Assembly: GCA_027494165.1 (NCBI GenBank)
Contig: JAOSJM010000001.1
Location: 1,240,001 to 1,304,000, forward strand
Direction: 5' to 3'
Source: Acidimicrobiia bacterium
GTDB taxonomy: Bacteria > Actinomycetota > Acidimicrobiia > IMCC26256 > JAOSJM01
Length of the DNA stretch: 64,000 nt
Position 1 is the stretch's first letter, and every line of letters starts with the position of its first letter. Positions 32,144 to 43,192 of the stretch are shown in pieces. The translations under genes and the position numbers were made by a program. The notes below the pieces were generated by a model. It saw nothing but the letters and a program-made list of their open reading frames with translations. It was not told where the DNA came from and ran no database searches.

Positions 32144-32506
32144 TCACTCCGGGAGGTCGTCGCGCAGGGCCCTGGCTCCTTCGAGGTACACGTGGTGGAG
32201 CGCCTCGCGGGCCCGGTCGGTGTAGAGGTGCATCAGGACGCGGATGCAGCGCGCCATCCCGTGGTCGACGCCGAGCTCACGCGCGCACAGGAGGGGGACG
32301 TCCCCGAGGCCGATGGCCCGGGCCGCCGTGGCCGGGAACTCGGCGGTGAGGTCGTCGGTCGCGGTGAAGATGACGCTCACGAGGTCGTCGTGCGCGACGT
32401 CGTTGCGCGACAGCATCTCCTTCACGAGGCGTTGGGTCTTCTCCTCGATCTCGGCCTTGCTGTTCTCGTCGCAAGTGACCGCGCCCCGCAGCGCCAGCAG
32501 TCTCAC
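32144..32506 (-). CDS. aroH: Chorismate mutase, AroH type
   Basis: 120 residues, the trimeric Bacillus-type chorismate mutase: LRGAVTCDENSKAEIEEKT (Arg near residue 7 is the family's catalytic base-paired Arg), NDVAHDDLVSVIFTATDDL, and PLLCARELGVDHGMARCIRVL with the active-site Cys and Arg. It turns chorismate into prephenate, the substrate of the next gene, tyrA. The GTG start lies eight bases after TAACCT, which overlaps the rluB stop codon, so aroH can begin its own transcript. Confidence 0.93.
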   Translation of the reverse strand: MRLLALRGAVTCDENSKAEIEEKTQRLVKEMLSRNDVAHDDLVSVIFTATDDLTAEFPATAARAIGLGDVPLLCARELGVDHGMARCIRVLMHLYTDRAREALHHVYLEGARALRDDLPE

Positions 32507-32514
32507 GAGGAGCG

Positions 32515-32520
32515 AGGTTA
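32515..32520 (-). promoter_or_regulatory. Internal -10 box in front of aroH
   Basis: TAACCT eight bases before the aroH GTG; its first three bases are the rluB stop codon. Fits the leaderless pattern. Confidence 0.4.
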
Positions 32521-33295
32521 GCCCGCGGCCTGCGAACCGCCGTGGTCCGGCCCCGTGGCCTCGTAGAGCGCTCGCACCTCGGCCCGGTGGAGGGGGCGCC
32601 ACTCCCCCGGCCCCAGCCGCGTGTCCCGCAGCGGCCCGATGCGGACCCGGACCAGGCGGCGGACCGGGTGGCGCACCGCCTCGCACATCCGCCGGACCTG
32701 CCGGTTGCGCCCCTCGTGGATCGTGATGAGGAGCGCGGCGTGGTCACCGAGAACCTCGACCACGCGGGCGCGCCGGTGCGGTCAGGCCGTCTTCGAGCCG
32801 CACGCCCTCCCGCAGTCGCCGGACCGACTGGGGGGTCGGCACCCCGTCCACCTCGACGAGGTACTCCTTCTCGACCCCGTGGCTGGGGTGGGTGAGCCGC
32901 TGGGTCAGCACTCCGTCGTTCGTCAGCAGCAGCAGGCCCTCGCTGTCCCGATCCAGGCGGCCGACGGGGAAGACGCGCGGCTCGACGGGGACGAGGTCCA
33001 GGACGGTCCTGCGCCCCTGGGGGTCGTAGGCGGTCGTCACGACGTCGGCGGGCTTGTTCAGCAGGTAGTAGACGAGGTCGGAGCGGACGACCACGGGAAC
33101 CCCGTCGACGGCGATCTGGTCCCGATCCGGATCCACCCGCCGCCCCAGCGCGGCCGGCTCCCCGCCGACCGTCACCCGTCCCGCGGCGATCAGATCCTCA
33201 CAGGAACGCCGCGAGCCGAACCCGGCCCGGGCCAGGAACTTCTGGAGGCGCTCCCCCGGACGGTCCACCGGTCCGGGCTCCCGCCCGCCGGTCAT
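32518..33295 (-). CDS. rluB: 23S rRNA pseudouridine synthase RluB family (one-base frame break)
   Basis: About 258 residues. An S4 RNA-binding domain (ERLQKFLARAGFGSRRSCEDLI) is followed by the RsuA/RluB catalytic core PVGRLDRDSEGLLLLTNDG, with the catalytic Asp in GRLDRD, then EKEYLVEVDG. The C-terminal part (HEGRNRQVRRM, typical for the family) is in another frame. One extra base in the GGG at 32766-32768 explains it. The ATG at 33295 overlaps the scpB stop as ATGA, the same order as Rv1709-Rv1711. It isomerises a uridine in the large-subunit peptidyl transferase region. Confidence 0.91.
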
Positions 33296-33972
33296 CCCCC
33301 GGACTCGTCGTCCCCGTCGGCCGACGGCGCGCCGGAGCGGACCGATGCCTCCCCGGCCTCCGCCGCCTCCCCCACCCGGTGACGGGTCCTCGGAGAGCCG
33401 CAGCCCTCGCTCGAGGGACTCGACGACGTCGGGCGCGGGCACGAAGTCGCCCAGGGACGGCAGGTCGGCGACCGAGTCGATCCCCAGGCGCTCCAGGAAG
33501 GCCCGGGTGGTCCCGTAGAGCGTGGCGTTGCCCGGACCGGGGTCACGGCCGACCTCGGCGATGTACCCCCGCTGGAGGAGCGTCCGCAGCGTCGCGCCGA
33601 CGTCGACGCCGCGGATGGCCGAGACCTGGCCGCGGGAGATCGGCTGCTTGTACGCCACGATGGCCAGGGTCTCGAGCGCCGCGGCCGAGAGCCGCGCGTG
33701 CTGGCCCTCGAGCACGAAGCGCTCGACGTAGGGAGCCAGGTCGGGGTGGGTCGCGAGCCGGTACCCCCCGCCACCCGGGCGAGGACGAACCCCCGCTCGG
33801 ACCGCTCGTACTCCTGGGCGAGCTCCCGGCACAGCTCCTCGATGCGACCGACCGGGAGCTCGACGAGCTGGGCGAGCACCGTGGTCTCGACCGGGTCGAT
33901 CGCGGCCAGCAGCACGGCCTCGATGGCGCGGCGGGCCTCCCGGCTCCGGGCGTCGTCGGGGACGTCGCTCAT
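33292..33972 (-). CDS. scpB: Segregation and condensation protein ScpB (two compensating frame breaks)
   Basis: About 226 residues. The N-terminus (ARRAIEAVLLAAIDPVETTVLAQL) and the Glu/Ala-rich C-terminus share one frame. The winged-helix middle (ALETLAIVAYKQPISRGQVSAIRGV, in parts; LYGTTRAFLERLGI) is in another. A missing base in the C6 run at 33764-33769 and an extra base around 33370-33400 restore a single reading. Without the second change the middle frame runs straight into rluB with no stop. It binds ScpA and the SMC ATPase for chromosome condensation. ATGA overlaps on both sides support one intact gene. Confidence 0.87.
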   Translation of the reverse strand: MSDVPDDARSREARRAIEAVLLAAIDPVETTVLAQLVELPVGRIEELCRELAQEYERSERGFVLARVAGGTGSRPTPTWLPTSSASCSRASTRGSRPRRSRPWPSWRTSSRSPAARSRPSAASTSARRCGRSSSGGTSPRSAVTPVRATPRSTGPPGPSWSAWGSTRSPTCRPWATSCPRPTSSSPSSEGCGSPRTRHRVGEAAEAGEASVRSGAPSADGDDESGG

Positions 33973-34790
33973 CGCACCTCCGCGGGCTCGTCGGCCGGCT
34001 CCACCGCCGGCTCGTCGCCCCAGTCGTCGAGCCCGCCGACGTCGAACCCGGCCGTCTCGCCCTCCGCCAGCCGCCGGACCACGAGCTCGCCGAACGTCGT
34101 CGGCTGCTCCAGGTCGACGAGACCCTGCTTGTAGAGCTCGAGGACGGCGAGGAACCGGACGACGACGACGAGTCGCTCCCCGGACTCGGCGACCAGCTCC
34201 CGGAAGGTCACCGGGCTCGCCGCCGGCAGCAGCGCCAGGACCGCCTCGGCCGCCTCCCGGACGGAGAGGCGGATCGGGGCGATGTGGTCGGTGGCGACGA
34301 CCGGCTCCGGTCGCGGCACGAGGGCCCGCGCCGCGGCGTCGCGCAGGTCGGCCGGGCCGAGCCGTTCGAGAGGATCGGGAGCGAGGGAGCGGAAGGGCTC
34401 CTCGGGTCCCGCACGCCGAGGCACCGAGCGTGCCGCGGCCCGGGCGAGGCGCTCGAGCGCGCCGGCCGCGTCCTTGAAGGTCTTGCACTCCAGGAGCCGG
34501 GCGAGCAGCAGGTCCCGCTCCTCGAACCGGAGGAGCTCCTCGTCGAGCTCGACCTCGTCGGGCCCGGGCAGGAGCCGCCGGGCCTTGAGCTCCACGAGCG
34601 TCGCCGCGATCAGCAGGAACTCGGTGGCGACGTCGAGGTCGAGCCGCTCCATGCGCTCCACCTCGGCCACGTACTCGTCGACGATCGACGCCAGGGAGAC
34701 GTCCCAGAGGTCGAGCTCCTGTCTGAGGATCAGGTGCAGCAACAGGTCGAACGGCCCCTCGAAGACCCCGGTGCGGACCTCGTATCCCAT
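33969..34790 (-). CDS. scpA: Segregation and condensation protein ScpA
   Basis: 273 residues of the kleisin family. The N-terminal SMC-binding part is FEGPFDLLLHLI and VEMERLDLD-like helices (VATEFLLIAATLVELKARRLLP, in parts); the C-terminal winged helix is VVVVRFLAVLELYKQGLVDLEQ. ScpA bridges the two SMC heads. No ParA gene precedes it, unlike in many actinobacteria; instead trpS is divergent. The ATG at 34790 is eight bases after TACCCT. The C-terminal tail is acidic (WGDEPAVEPADEPAEVR). Confidence 0.93.
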   Translation of the reverse strand: MGYEVRTGVFEGPFDLLLHLILRQELDLWDVSLASIVDEYVAEVERMERLDLDVATEFLLIAATLVELKARRLLPGPDEVELDEELLRFEERDLLLARLLECKTFKDAAGALERLARAAARSVPRRAGPEEPFRSLAPDPLERLGPADLRDAAARALVPRPEPVVATDHIAPIRLSVREAAEAVLALLPAASPVTFRELVAESGERLVVVVRFLAVLELYKQGLVDLEQPTTFGELVVRRLAEGETAGFDVGGLDDWGDEPAVEPADEPAEVR

Positions 34791-34798
34791 CGCCGGCC

Positions 34799-34804
34799 AG
34801 GGTA
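34799..34804 (-). promoter_or_regulatory. -10 box for the scpA operon
   Basis: TACCCT eight bases upstream of the scpA ATG. Confidence 0.45.
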
Positions 34805-34870
34805 TCGGAGCGGGTCCGGCGGGAAGCGGACCCCCGGGCGTCGGCTCGCCGACCCTCGGGGGCCCCCGGC

Positions 34871-34876
34871 TAGCCT
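34871..34876 (+). promoter_or_regulatory. -10 box for trpS
   Basis: TAGCCT six bases before the trpS ATG. A leaderless message leaves no room for a T-box or leader-peptide control. Confidence 0.5.
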
Positions 34877-34882
34877 GCCCGC

Positions 34883-35878
34883 ATGCGCCGCGTGTTCTCG
34901 GGGATCCAGCCGTCGGGTGAGATGCACCTCGGCAACTACCTCGGTGCCGTGCGACGCTGGGTGGCCGACCAGGAGCGCTACGACGCCATCTACTGCGTCG
35001 TCGACCTCCATGCCATGACCGTTCCCTACGACGTGGCCGAGCTCGCCGGGCGGACCCGCGAGCTCGCCATGCTGCTCATGGCGGCCGGCCTCGACCCGCA
35101 GCGCTGCGTCCTGTTCGTCCAGAGCCACGTGCCCGCGCACACCGAGCTGACGTGGATCCTGAACTGCGTGGCCACGGTGGGTGAGCTCCGCCGGATGACC
35201 CAGTTCAAGGAGAAGTCCCACGGCCAGGAGTCGGTCTCCGCCGGCCTCTTCGACTACCCGGTGCTCATGGCCGCCGACATCCTCCTGTACGACACGAACG
35301 AGGTCCCGGTCGGCGAGGACCAGCGCCAGCACGTCGAGCTCGCACGCGACGTGGCCATCCGCTTCAACCACCGCTACGGGGAGACGCTCGTCGTCCCCGA
35401 GGCCACGTTCCCGCCGGTGGCTGCCCGTGTGAAGGACCTCCAGGACCCCAGGGCCAAGATGTCGAAGTCCTCCGAGTCCCCCCACGGCACCCTCAACGTG
35501 CTCGACCCACCGGAGGTCCTCACCAAGAAGATCCGCTCCGCGGTCACCGACTCGGGCACCGAGGTCCGCCACGATCCCGAGGAGAAGCCCGGGATCTCCA
35601 ACCTCCTCGACCTCTACGCGGCGGCGACCGGGACCGGCATCGAGAAGGCCGAGGCCGAGCTCGCCGGCTCCGGGTACGGTGACTTCAAGCGCCGGGTCGC
35701 CGACGCCCTCGTCGAGTTCCTGCGACCGCTGCGGGAACGCTACGCCGAGCTCGCCGGGGACCCCTCCGAGGTGTCCCGCCAGCTCGAGCTGGGCGCCGTC
35801 AAGGCCGAGACCATCGCCACCGCCGTGCTCGACCGGGTCCGGCGGGTCACCGGACTGCTCCCCCGCCACCCGGCCTGA
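34883..35878 (+). CDS. trpS: Tryptophanyl-tRNA synthetase
   Basis: 331 residues, class I synthetase. The first signature is SGEMHLGNYLGA (HIGH equivalent at residues 15-18) and the second is KMSKSSES (KMSKS near 193-197). GEDQRQHVELARD binds ATP and tryptophan. Length is normal for a bacterial TrpRS. It charges tRNA-Trp. The gene sits alone on the + strand between two - strand operons, converging with the HD gene 12 bases away. Confidence 0.97.
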   Translation: MRRVFSGIQPSGEMHLGNYLGAVRRWVADQERYDAIYCVVDLHAMTVPYDVAELAGRTRELAMLLMAAGLDPQRCVLFVQSHVPAHTELTWILNCVATVGELRRMTQFKEKSHGQESVSAGLFDYPVLMAADILLYDTNEVPVGEDQRQHVELARDVAIRFNHRYGETLVVPEATFPPVAARVKDLQDPRAKMSKSSESPHGTLNVLDPPEVLTKKIRSAVTDSGTEVRHDPEEKPGISNLLDLYAAATGTGIEKAEAELAGSGYGDFKRRVADALVEFLRPLRERYAELAGDPSEVSRQLELGAVKAETIATAVLDRVRRVTGLLPRHPA

Positions 35879-35890
35879 CCACGCGCCGCG

Positions 35891-36421
35891 TCAGTCGTCG
35901 TCGGCGGCGTCGAGGACGGCGACCACCTCGGACGGGATCGCGGTCGCGGTCCACGACGCCCGGTCGTGGTGCGCGGCCGCCCACCGGGCCGCCTCCTCCC
36001 TCCCGCCCGCCAGCCGGATCATGTCGGCGCCGAGCTCCCCGTGGCGGAGGTAGAGACCGACCCGGCGGGTGAACCCCCGGCGGGCCGACCAGGCGTCGGC
36101 CATCTCGTGGCCCGCGGCCCCGCCGGCCAGCGTCGCCACGACCCGCCCGTAGACCCCGAGCCCCGCGTCGAGCTTCCCGACGTCGTGGAGCAGGGCCGCG
36201 GCGAGCCAGCGCGAGTCTTCATCGTGGACCGTGCCGGCCAGCGCCGCCTGGACAGCCCGGGCCACCCGGATGGAGTGGCGCCGGTCGTGGCGCGGCATGC
36301 GCCGCCACAGGGCGAGCTCGCCGGGGAGCAGGACACGTGCGACCCACTCCTCGTCGACGGCCCGGGGCCGGCCCGGCCACAGCGCGCCCACGAAACGCCG
36401 GGCCAGGTGGGCCGCCCTCAC
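35891..36421 (-). CDS. HD-domain phosphohydrolase
   Basis: 176 residues with the HD metal-binding pattern: H in MPRHDRRHSIRVARA, the HD pair in AALLHDVGKLD, and downstream H in LRHGELGAD and AAHHDRAS. HD proteins hydrolyse phosphate esters of nucleotides or cyclic dinucleotides; no further domain shows which. The C-terminus is an acidic ADDD. The GTG start overlaps the M50 protease stop as GTGA, so both are made from one message with the DksA-like gene upstream. Confidence 0.82.
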   Translation of the reverse strand: MRAAHLARRFVGALWPGRPRAVDEEWVARVLLPGELALWRRMPRHDRRHSIRVARAVQAALAGTVHDEDSRWLAAALLHDVGKLDAGLGVYGRVVATLAGGAAGHEMADAWSARRGFTRRVGLYLRHGELGADMIRLAGGREEAARWAAAHHDRASWTATAIPSEVVAVLDAADDD

Positions 36422-37068
36422 CCGACGACGAAGCGGACCAGCGCGTCGTAGCACGGGGTCAGGACCCGGCCGATGTCCACGAGCCCGCTGAAGATCAGCA
36501 GGAACAGCACGAGGATCCCGTAGGGCCGGAAGCGGTACCACCCCGGGAGCCACTCCCGCGGCAGCACCCGCTCGAGCAGGGCCGACCCGTCGAGCGGCGG
36601 GATCGGCAGGAGGTTGAACACCCCGAGGAAGAGGTTCACCACCGCGAAGGCGAAGAGGACGTCGACGAGGAGCTCGGAGCCCCGATCCCCGAGGTCGAGG
36701 CCGACGAAGCCCCCGCCGCCCAGCATCGACCGCACGGCCAGGGCGGCCACGCCCATGAGCAGGAAGTTCGTGAAGGGGCCGGCCAGGCTCACCACGAGCA
36801 TGTCGCGGCGCGGGTTGCGGAGCCGCCCGGGGCTGACCGGTACCGGCTTGGCCCAGGCGATCACCGGCAACCCGGTGAGCGCCCCCATCGCCGGGAGGAC
36901 GATCGAGCCGAACGGATCGATGTGGGGCACCGGGTTCAGCGTGAGGCGCCCGGCCCGCTTGGCCGTGTCGTCGCCGAAGGCCAGCGCGGCCAGCCCGTGG
37001 CTGATCTCGTGGAAGATGACGGCGACGACCAGGCAGCCGAAGAACGTCAGGGCCTGACCGAGGGGCAT
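36418..37068 (-). CDS. M50-family site-2-type membrane protease
   Basis: 216 residues, about five or six transmembrane segments. The metalloprotease motif HEISHG (residues about 20-25) in the first membrane helix and NLLPIPPLDG near the C-terminus (the third zinc ligand Asp) are intact; LNPVPHIDPFG lies between. It is a short, PDZ-less S2P homologue of the FtsH-unrelated rhomboid-like intramembrane protease group. Its substrate is unknown; relatives cleave anti-sigma factors or other single-pass proteins. ATG 37068 is 13 bases after the DksA-like gene. Confidence 0.88.
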   Translation of the reverse strand: MPLGQALTFFGCLVVAVIFHEISHGLAALAFGDDTAKRAGRLTLNPVPHIDPFGSIVLPAMGALTGLPVIAWAKPVPVSPGRLRNPRRDMLVVSLAGPFTNFLLMGVAALAVRSMLGGGGFVGLDLGDRGSELLVDVLFAFAVVNLFLGVFNLLPIPPLDGSALLERVLPREWLPGWYRFRPYGILVLFLLIFSGLVDIGRVLTPCYDALVRFVVG

Positions 37069-37081
37069 CCCGGAGCTTCGA

Positions 37082-37420
37082 TCACCGGCGCTTCGACGCG
37101 CAGGCGATGCAGTACCGGGCGGCCGGCATGGCCTCGAGGCGCGCCGTCGCGATCTCCTCGCCGCAGGAGTCGCAACGCCCGTAGGTCCCGGCGTCGAACT
37201 TCGCCAGCGCCCGCTCGATCTCCGCGAGGGTGTCGAGGAGGGAGCCGGCCAGCGCCTCGACCTCGCCCCTCTCGGCCGTGACCTGGCCGGAGTCGGCGAA
37301 GCCCTCGTCGAAGTCGAGGCCTCCGTTGGGCCCGTAGCCCATCTGCTGGAGCTGGTCGCGCACGCGGTCACGCTCCTCGGTGAGCTGGGCGCGCAACGCG
37401 GCATGGGTGAGTTCGGCCAT
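37082..37420 (-). CDS. DksA/TraR-type zinc-finger protein
   Basis: 112 residues: an N-terminal coiled-coil (HAALRAQLTEERDRVRDQLQQM, in parts) and a C-terminal zinc finger CDSCGEEI ... YCIAC. The family includes DksA, which binds the RNA polymerase secondary channel, and many small actinobacterial relatives whose role is unclear. The GFADSGQVTAERGE segment between them is typical of the latter. The ATG is six bases after TACACT. First gene of a DksA-M50-HD transcript. Confidence 0.88.
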   Translation of the reverse strand: MAELTHAALRAQLTEERDRVRDQLQQMGYGPNGGLDFDEGFADSGQVTAERGEVEALAGSLLDTLAEIERALAKFDAGTYGRCDSCGEEIATARLEAMPAARYCIACASKRR

Positions 37421-37426
37421 GCCGCA

Positions 37427-37432
37427 AGTGTA
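37427..37432 (-). promoter_or_regulatory. -10 box for the DksA-like gene
   Basis: TACACT six bases before the ATG at 37420, again the leaderless spacing. Confidence 0.5.
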
Positions 37433-37471
37433 CCGCCCGTCACCCTCGGTCCACCGGGCATGACGAACCCG

Positions 37472-38431
37472 TCAGCGCGGCGGCGCCTCCGGGGAGAGGG
37501 TCCGGGCGCGCGGGTGGGCCGCCTCGTAGACGGCCCGGAGCCGCTCCTGCGAGACCTTCGTGTACACCTGGGTCGTCGAGAGGCTCGCGTGGCCCAGCAG
37601 CTCCTGGACCACACGGATGTCGGCGCCGTGGTCGAGCATGTGGGTCGCGCACGAGTGACGCAGCACGTGGGGTGACAGCCGCTCGCCCAGGCCGGCCCGC
37701 TCGCCGGCCCGCCGGACGATCTTCCAACAGCTCTGGCGGGAGAGGCGCCCGCCCCGGGCGTTCACGAACACCGCGGGCGTCGCCCGCCGCAGGAGCTCGG
37801 GCCGACCGGCCTCGAGGTAGACCTCCAGCGCGGCTCGCGCGCTCCGACCCACCGGGACCACCCGTTCGCGGTCGCCCTTCCCCACCACCCGGACCAGCCC
37901 GTCGGTGAGGTCGAGATCCCCCAGGTCGAGCCCCACGAGCTCGCTGATGCGGATCCCGGTGGCGTAGAGCGCCTCGAGGATCGCCCGGTCCCGCAGCGAC
38001 CGCGGGTCGTCCCCCGTGACCCCGGAGACGAGGGCTTCCACCTCCGGCTCGGACAACGCCTTGGGGATCCCCTGGGGGACGGTCGGCGCACCGACCTCCT
38101 CGGTCGGGTCGTCGGTCGCGATCCCCTCCTCGACGCAGAAGCGGTGGAACGAGCGCACGGCGACGAGCGCACGGGCGACGCTCGACGGCGCGAAGCGTCG
38201 CCGGCCGTCGTCGGCGCGGGCGCACCGGAGCTCGTCGACGTAGGCCGCCACGAGAGGCTCCCCGACCGCCGTGGGGTCCCGCACGTCCCGGGACCGCAGG
38301 TACGCCGCGTAGCGTCGCAGGTCCCGTCGGTAGGCCGACAGCGTGTTGGCGGAGAGGCCTCTCTCGACCGCGAGGTGGGTCTCGTGCTCGGCGAGGAGGC
38401 GGCTCAGCTCGTCCGGCTCCGGCGAGCCCAT
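37472..38431 (-). CDS. xerD: Tyrosine recombinase XerC/XerD
   Basis: 319 residues. An N-terminal SAM-like DNA-binding domain (SANTLSAYRRDLRRYAAYL) precedes the catalytic domain, whose active-site residues are visible: Arg in YATGIRISELVGL, HVLRHSCATHML (H-x-x-R), His in LLGHASLSTTQ and Tyr in VYTKVS. It resolves chromosome dimers at dif. Only one such gene is in the window, next to nudix and pyrG as Rv1701 is. No dif site is evident here. XerD is favoured over XerC from gene context only. Confidence 0.93.
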   Translation of the reverse strand: MGSPEPDELSRLLAEHETHLAVERGLSANTLSAYRRDLRRYAAYLRSRDVRDPTAVGEPLVAAYVDELRCARADDGRRRFAPSSVARALVAVRSFHRFCVEEGIATDDPTEEVGAPTVPQGIPKALSEPEVEALVSGVTGDDPRSLRDRAILEALYATGIRISELVGLDLGDLDLTDGLVRVVGKGDRERVVPVGRSARAALEVYLEAGRPELLRRATPAVFVNARGGRLSRQSCWKIVRRAGERAGLGERLSPHVLRHSCATHMLDHGADIRVVQELLGHASLSTTQVYTKVSQERLRAVYEAAHPRARTLSPEAPPR

Positions 38432-38432
38432 C

Positions 38433-38996
38433 TCACCCCCGGTACCCGCGGTACTCCCCGGCCAGGTAGCGCCGGGCCAGCAGGAGCCCCACGATGGATT
38501 TCGCGTCCGTGAGGTCCCCCCGGGCCACGAGCTCCTCGACGTCGGCCAGCGGTACCGGGTGCAGCGTCATCTCGCGCTCCTCGGGGTTCACGGACACGGC
38601 CGAGGGCAACGTCTCGAGGTCGAGCGCCAGGAAGACGTGGCTGTACTCGTCGCAGAAACCCGGGCTGTTGAAGAACTCGCAGAGCTTCACGAGCCGGCCC
38701 GGCCTCCGCCCGATCTCCTCTTCGAGCTCGCGACGGGCCGTCTCCTCGGGTGGCTCCCCGTCGACGTCGCGCTTGCCCGCCGGGACCTCGAGCAGGTCCC
38801 CTCCGACGGCGGCCCGGAACTGGCGGACCAGGAGCGCCGCGTCACCCTCGACCGGCACGACCACCACCGCCCCGGGGTGGTGGACCACGATCCGCTCGAA
38901 CCGCTCATCGCCCGGCCCTTCGACGGCCACCTCGCTGACCGAGAGGAACCCGGCCCGGGCGACGCTCGAAGAACCGGCGACCCGGAAGGTGCTCAC
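38433..38996 (-). CDS. Nudix hydrolase (ADP-ribose pyrophosphatase type)
   Basis: 187 residues. The Nudix box reads GEPPEETARRELEEEIG inside AGKRDVDGEPPEE..., with all catalytic Glu present. VRQFRAAVGGDLLEVPAGK upstream is typical of ADP-ribose and related pyrophosphatases. It hydrolyses a nucleoside diphosphate derivative; Rv1700 in the same genomic position is an ADP-ribose pyrophosphatase. GTG start at 38996, 13 bases after pyrG; one base separates its stop from xerD. Confidence 0.9.
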   Translation of the reverse strand: MSTFRVAGSSSVARAGFLSVSEVAVEGPGDERFERIVVHHPGAVVVVPVEGDAALLVRQFRAAVGGDLLEVPAGKRDVDGEPPEETARRELEEEIGRRPGRLVKLCEFFNSPGFCDEYSHVFLALDLETLPSAVSVNPEEREMTLHPVPLADVEELVARGDLTDAKSIVGLLLARRYLAGEYRGYRG

Positions 38997-39009
38997 TCCG
39001 CCGGGACGC

Positions 39010-42421
<3,412 letters not shown>

Positions 42422-43192
42422 ACGACACCACCTCGGACAGCAGGTTCAGGGCGAGCAGCCCGACCAGGACCACCAGCCGGGCCCCGTCGCCGAGCACCAG
42501 GACCGCACCCAACCCGACGACCCCGCCGATCACGTTCGCCCCGGTGTCACCGAGCATGAGCCGCTCCCGGAGGTCGTCGCCCAGGAGACCCGCGGTCGCG
42601 CCCATCACCGGGGCGAGGGCCACGCCGACGGGCCCGGTCCCGGCGACCACCGCCAGCGGGACGTACGCGGCGAGCGCGACCTTCACCGTGCGGCCCGGGG
42701 CCCGATCGAGGAGGTTGCCGAGGTTGGCCGCCAGGGCGATGATCACCGCGTCGACGACGATCCGCCGTCCGCCGACGAAGCCGGGCGTCGCGACCAGGAT
42801 CACGGCCACGCCGACCCCGCCGAACGCCTTGAGGGCCCCGGTCGTGACCCGTCCCTGCACCAGCGCGGCTACGTGGCCCCGGAAGCCCCGCTCCTCGCCC
42901 TCGCCGAGCAGGTCGTCGAGCAGCCCGAGGAGCCCGAACCCGAGGCAGGCGAAGAGCACGAGCGCCCGGGCCTCGGTGAGCCCGGACTCCTCCCCCACCC
43001 CCAGCGCCCCCGCCGACGCCCGGCCCGCCTCCACCACGAGCAGGGCCAGCACCACGATCACACCACCGGCCGTGGGGAGCCGGTGCCCGCGGTAGTTCTC
43101 CCGCTGGAGAGCCCCGGTGCGCAGGACGTCACCGCCCGAGAGGACCAGGAAGCGCGCGGCGAGCAACCCCGTGACGATGCCGAGGGCGACGC

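Noticed and set aside
32518..33972. A natural ScpB-RluB fusion protein
   Set aside because: The middle frame of scpB does run into rluB without a stop, but the scpB N-terminus, its C-terminal tail and the ATGA overlap all fit a separate gene with two small indels.
34791..34882. A T-box or leader peptide controlling trpS
   Set aside because: The -10 TAGCCT is only six bases before the ATG, so there is no leader RNA.
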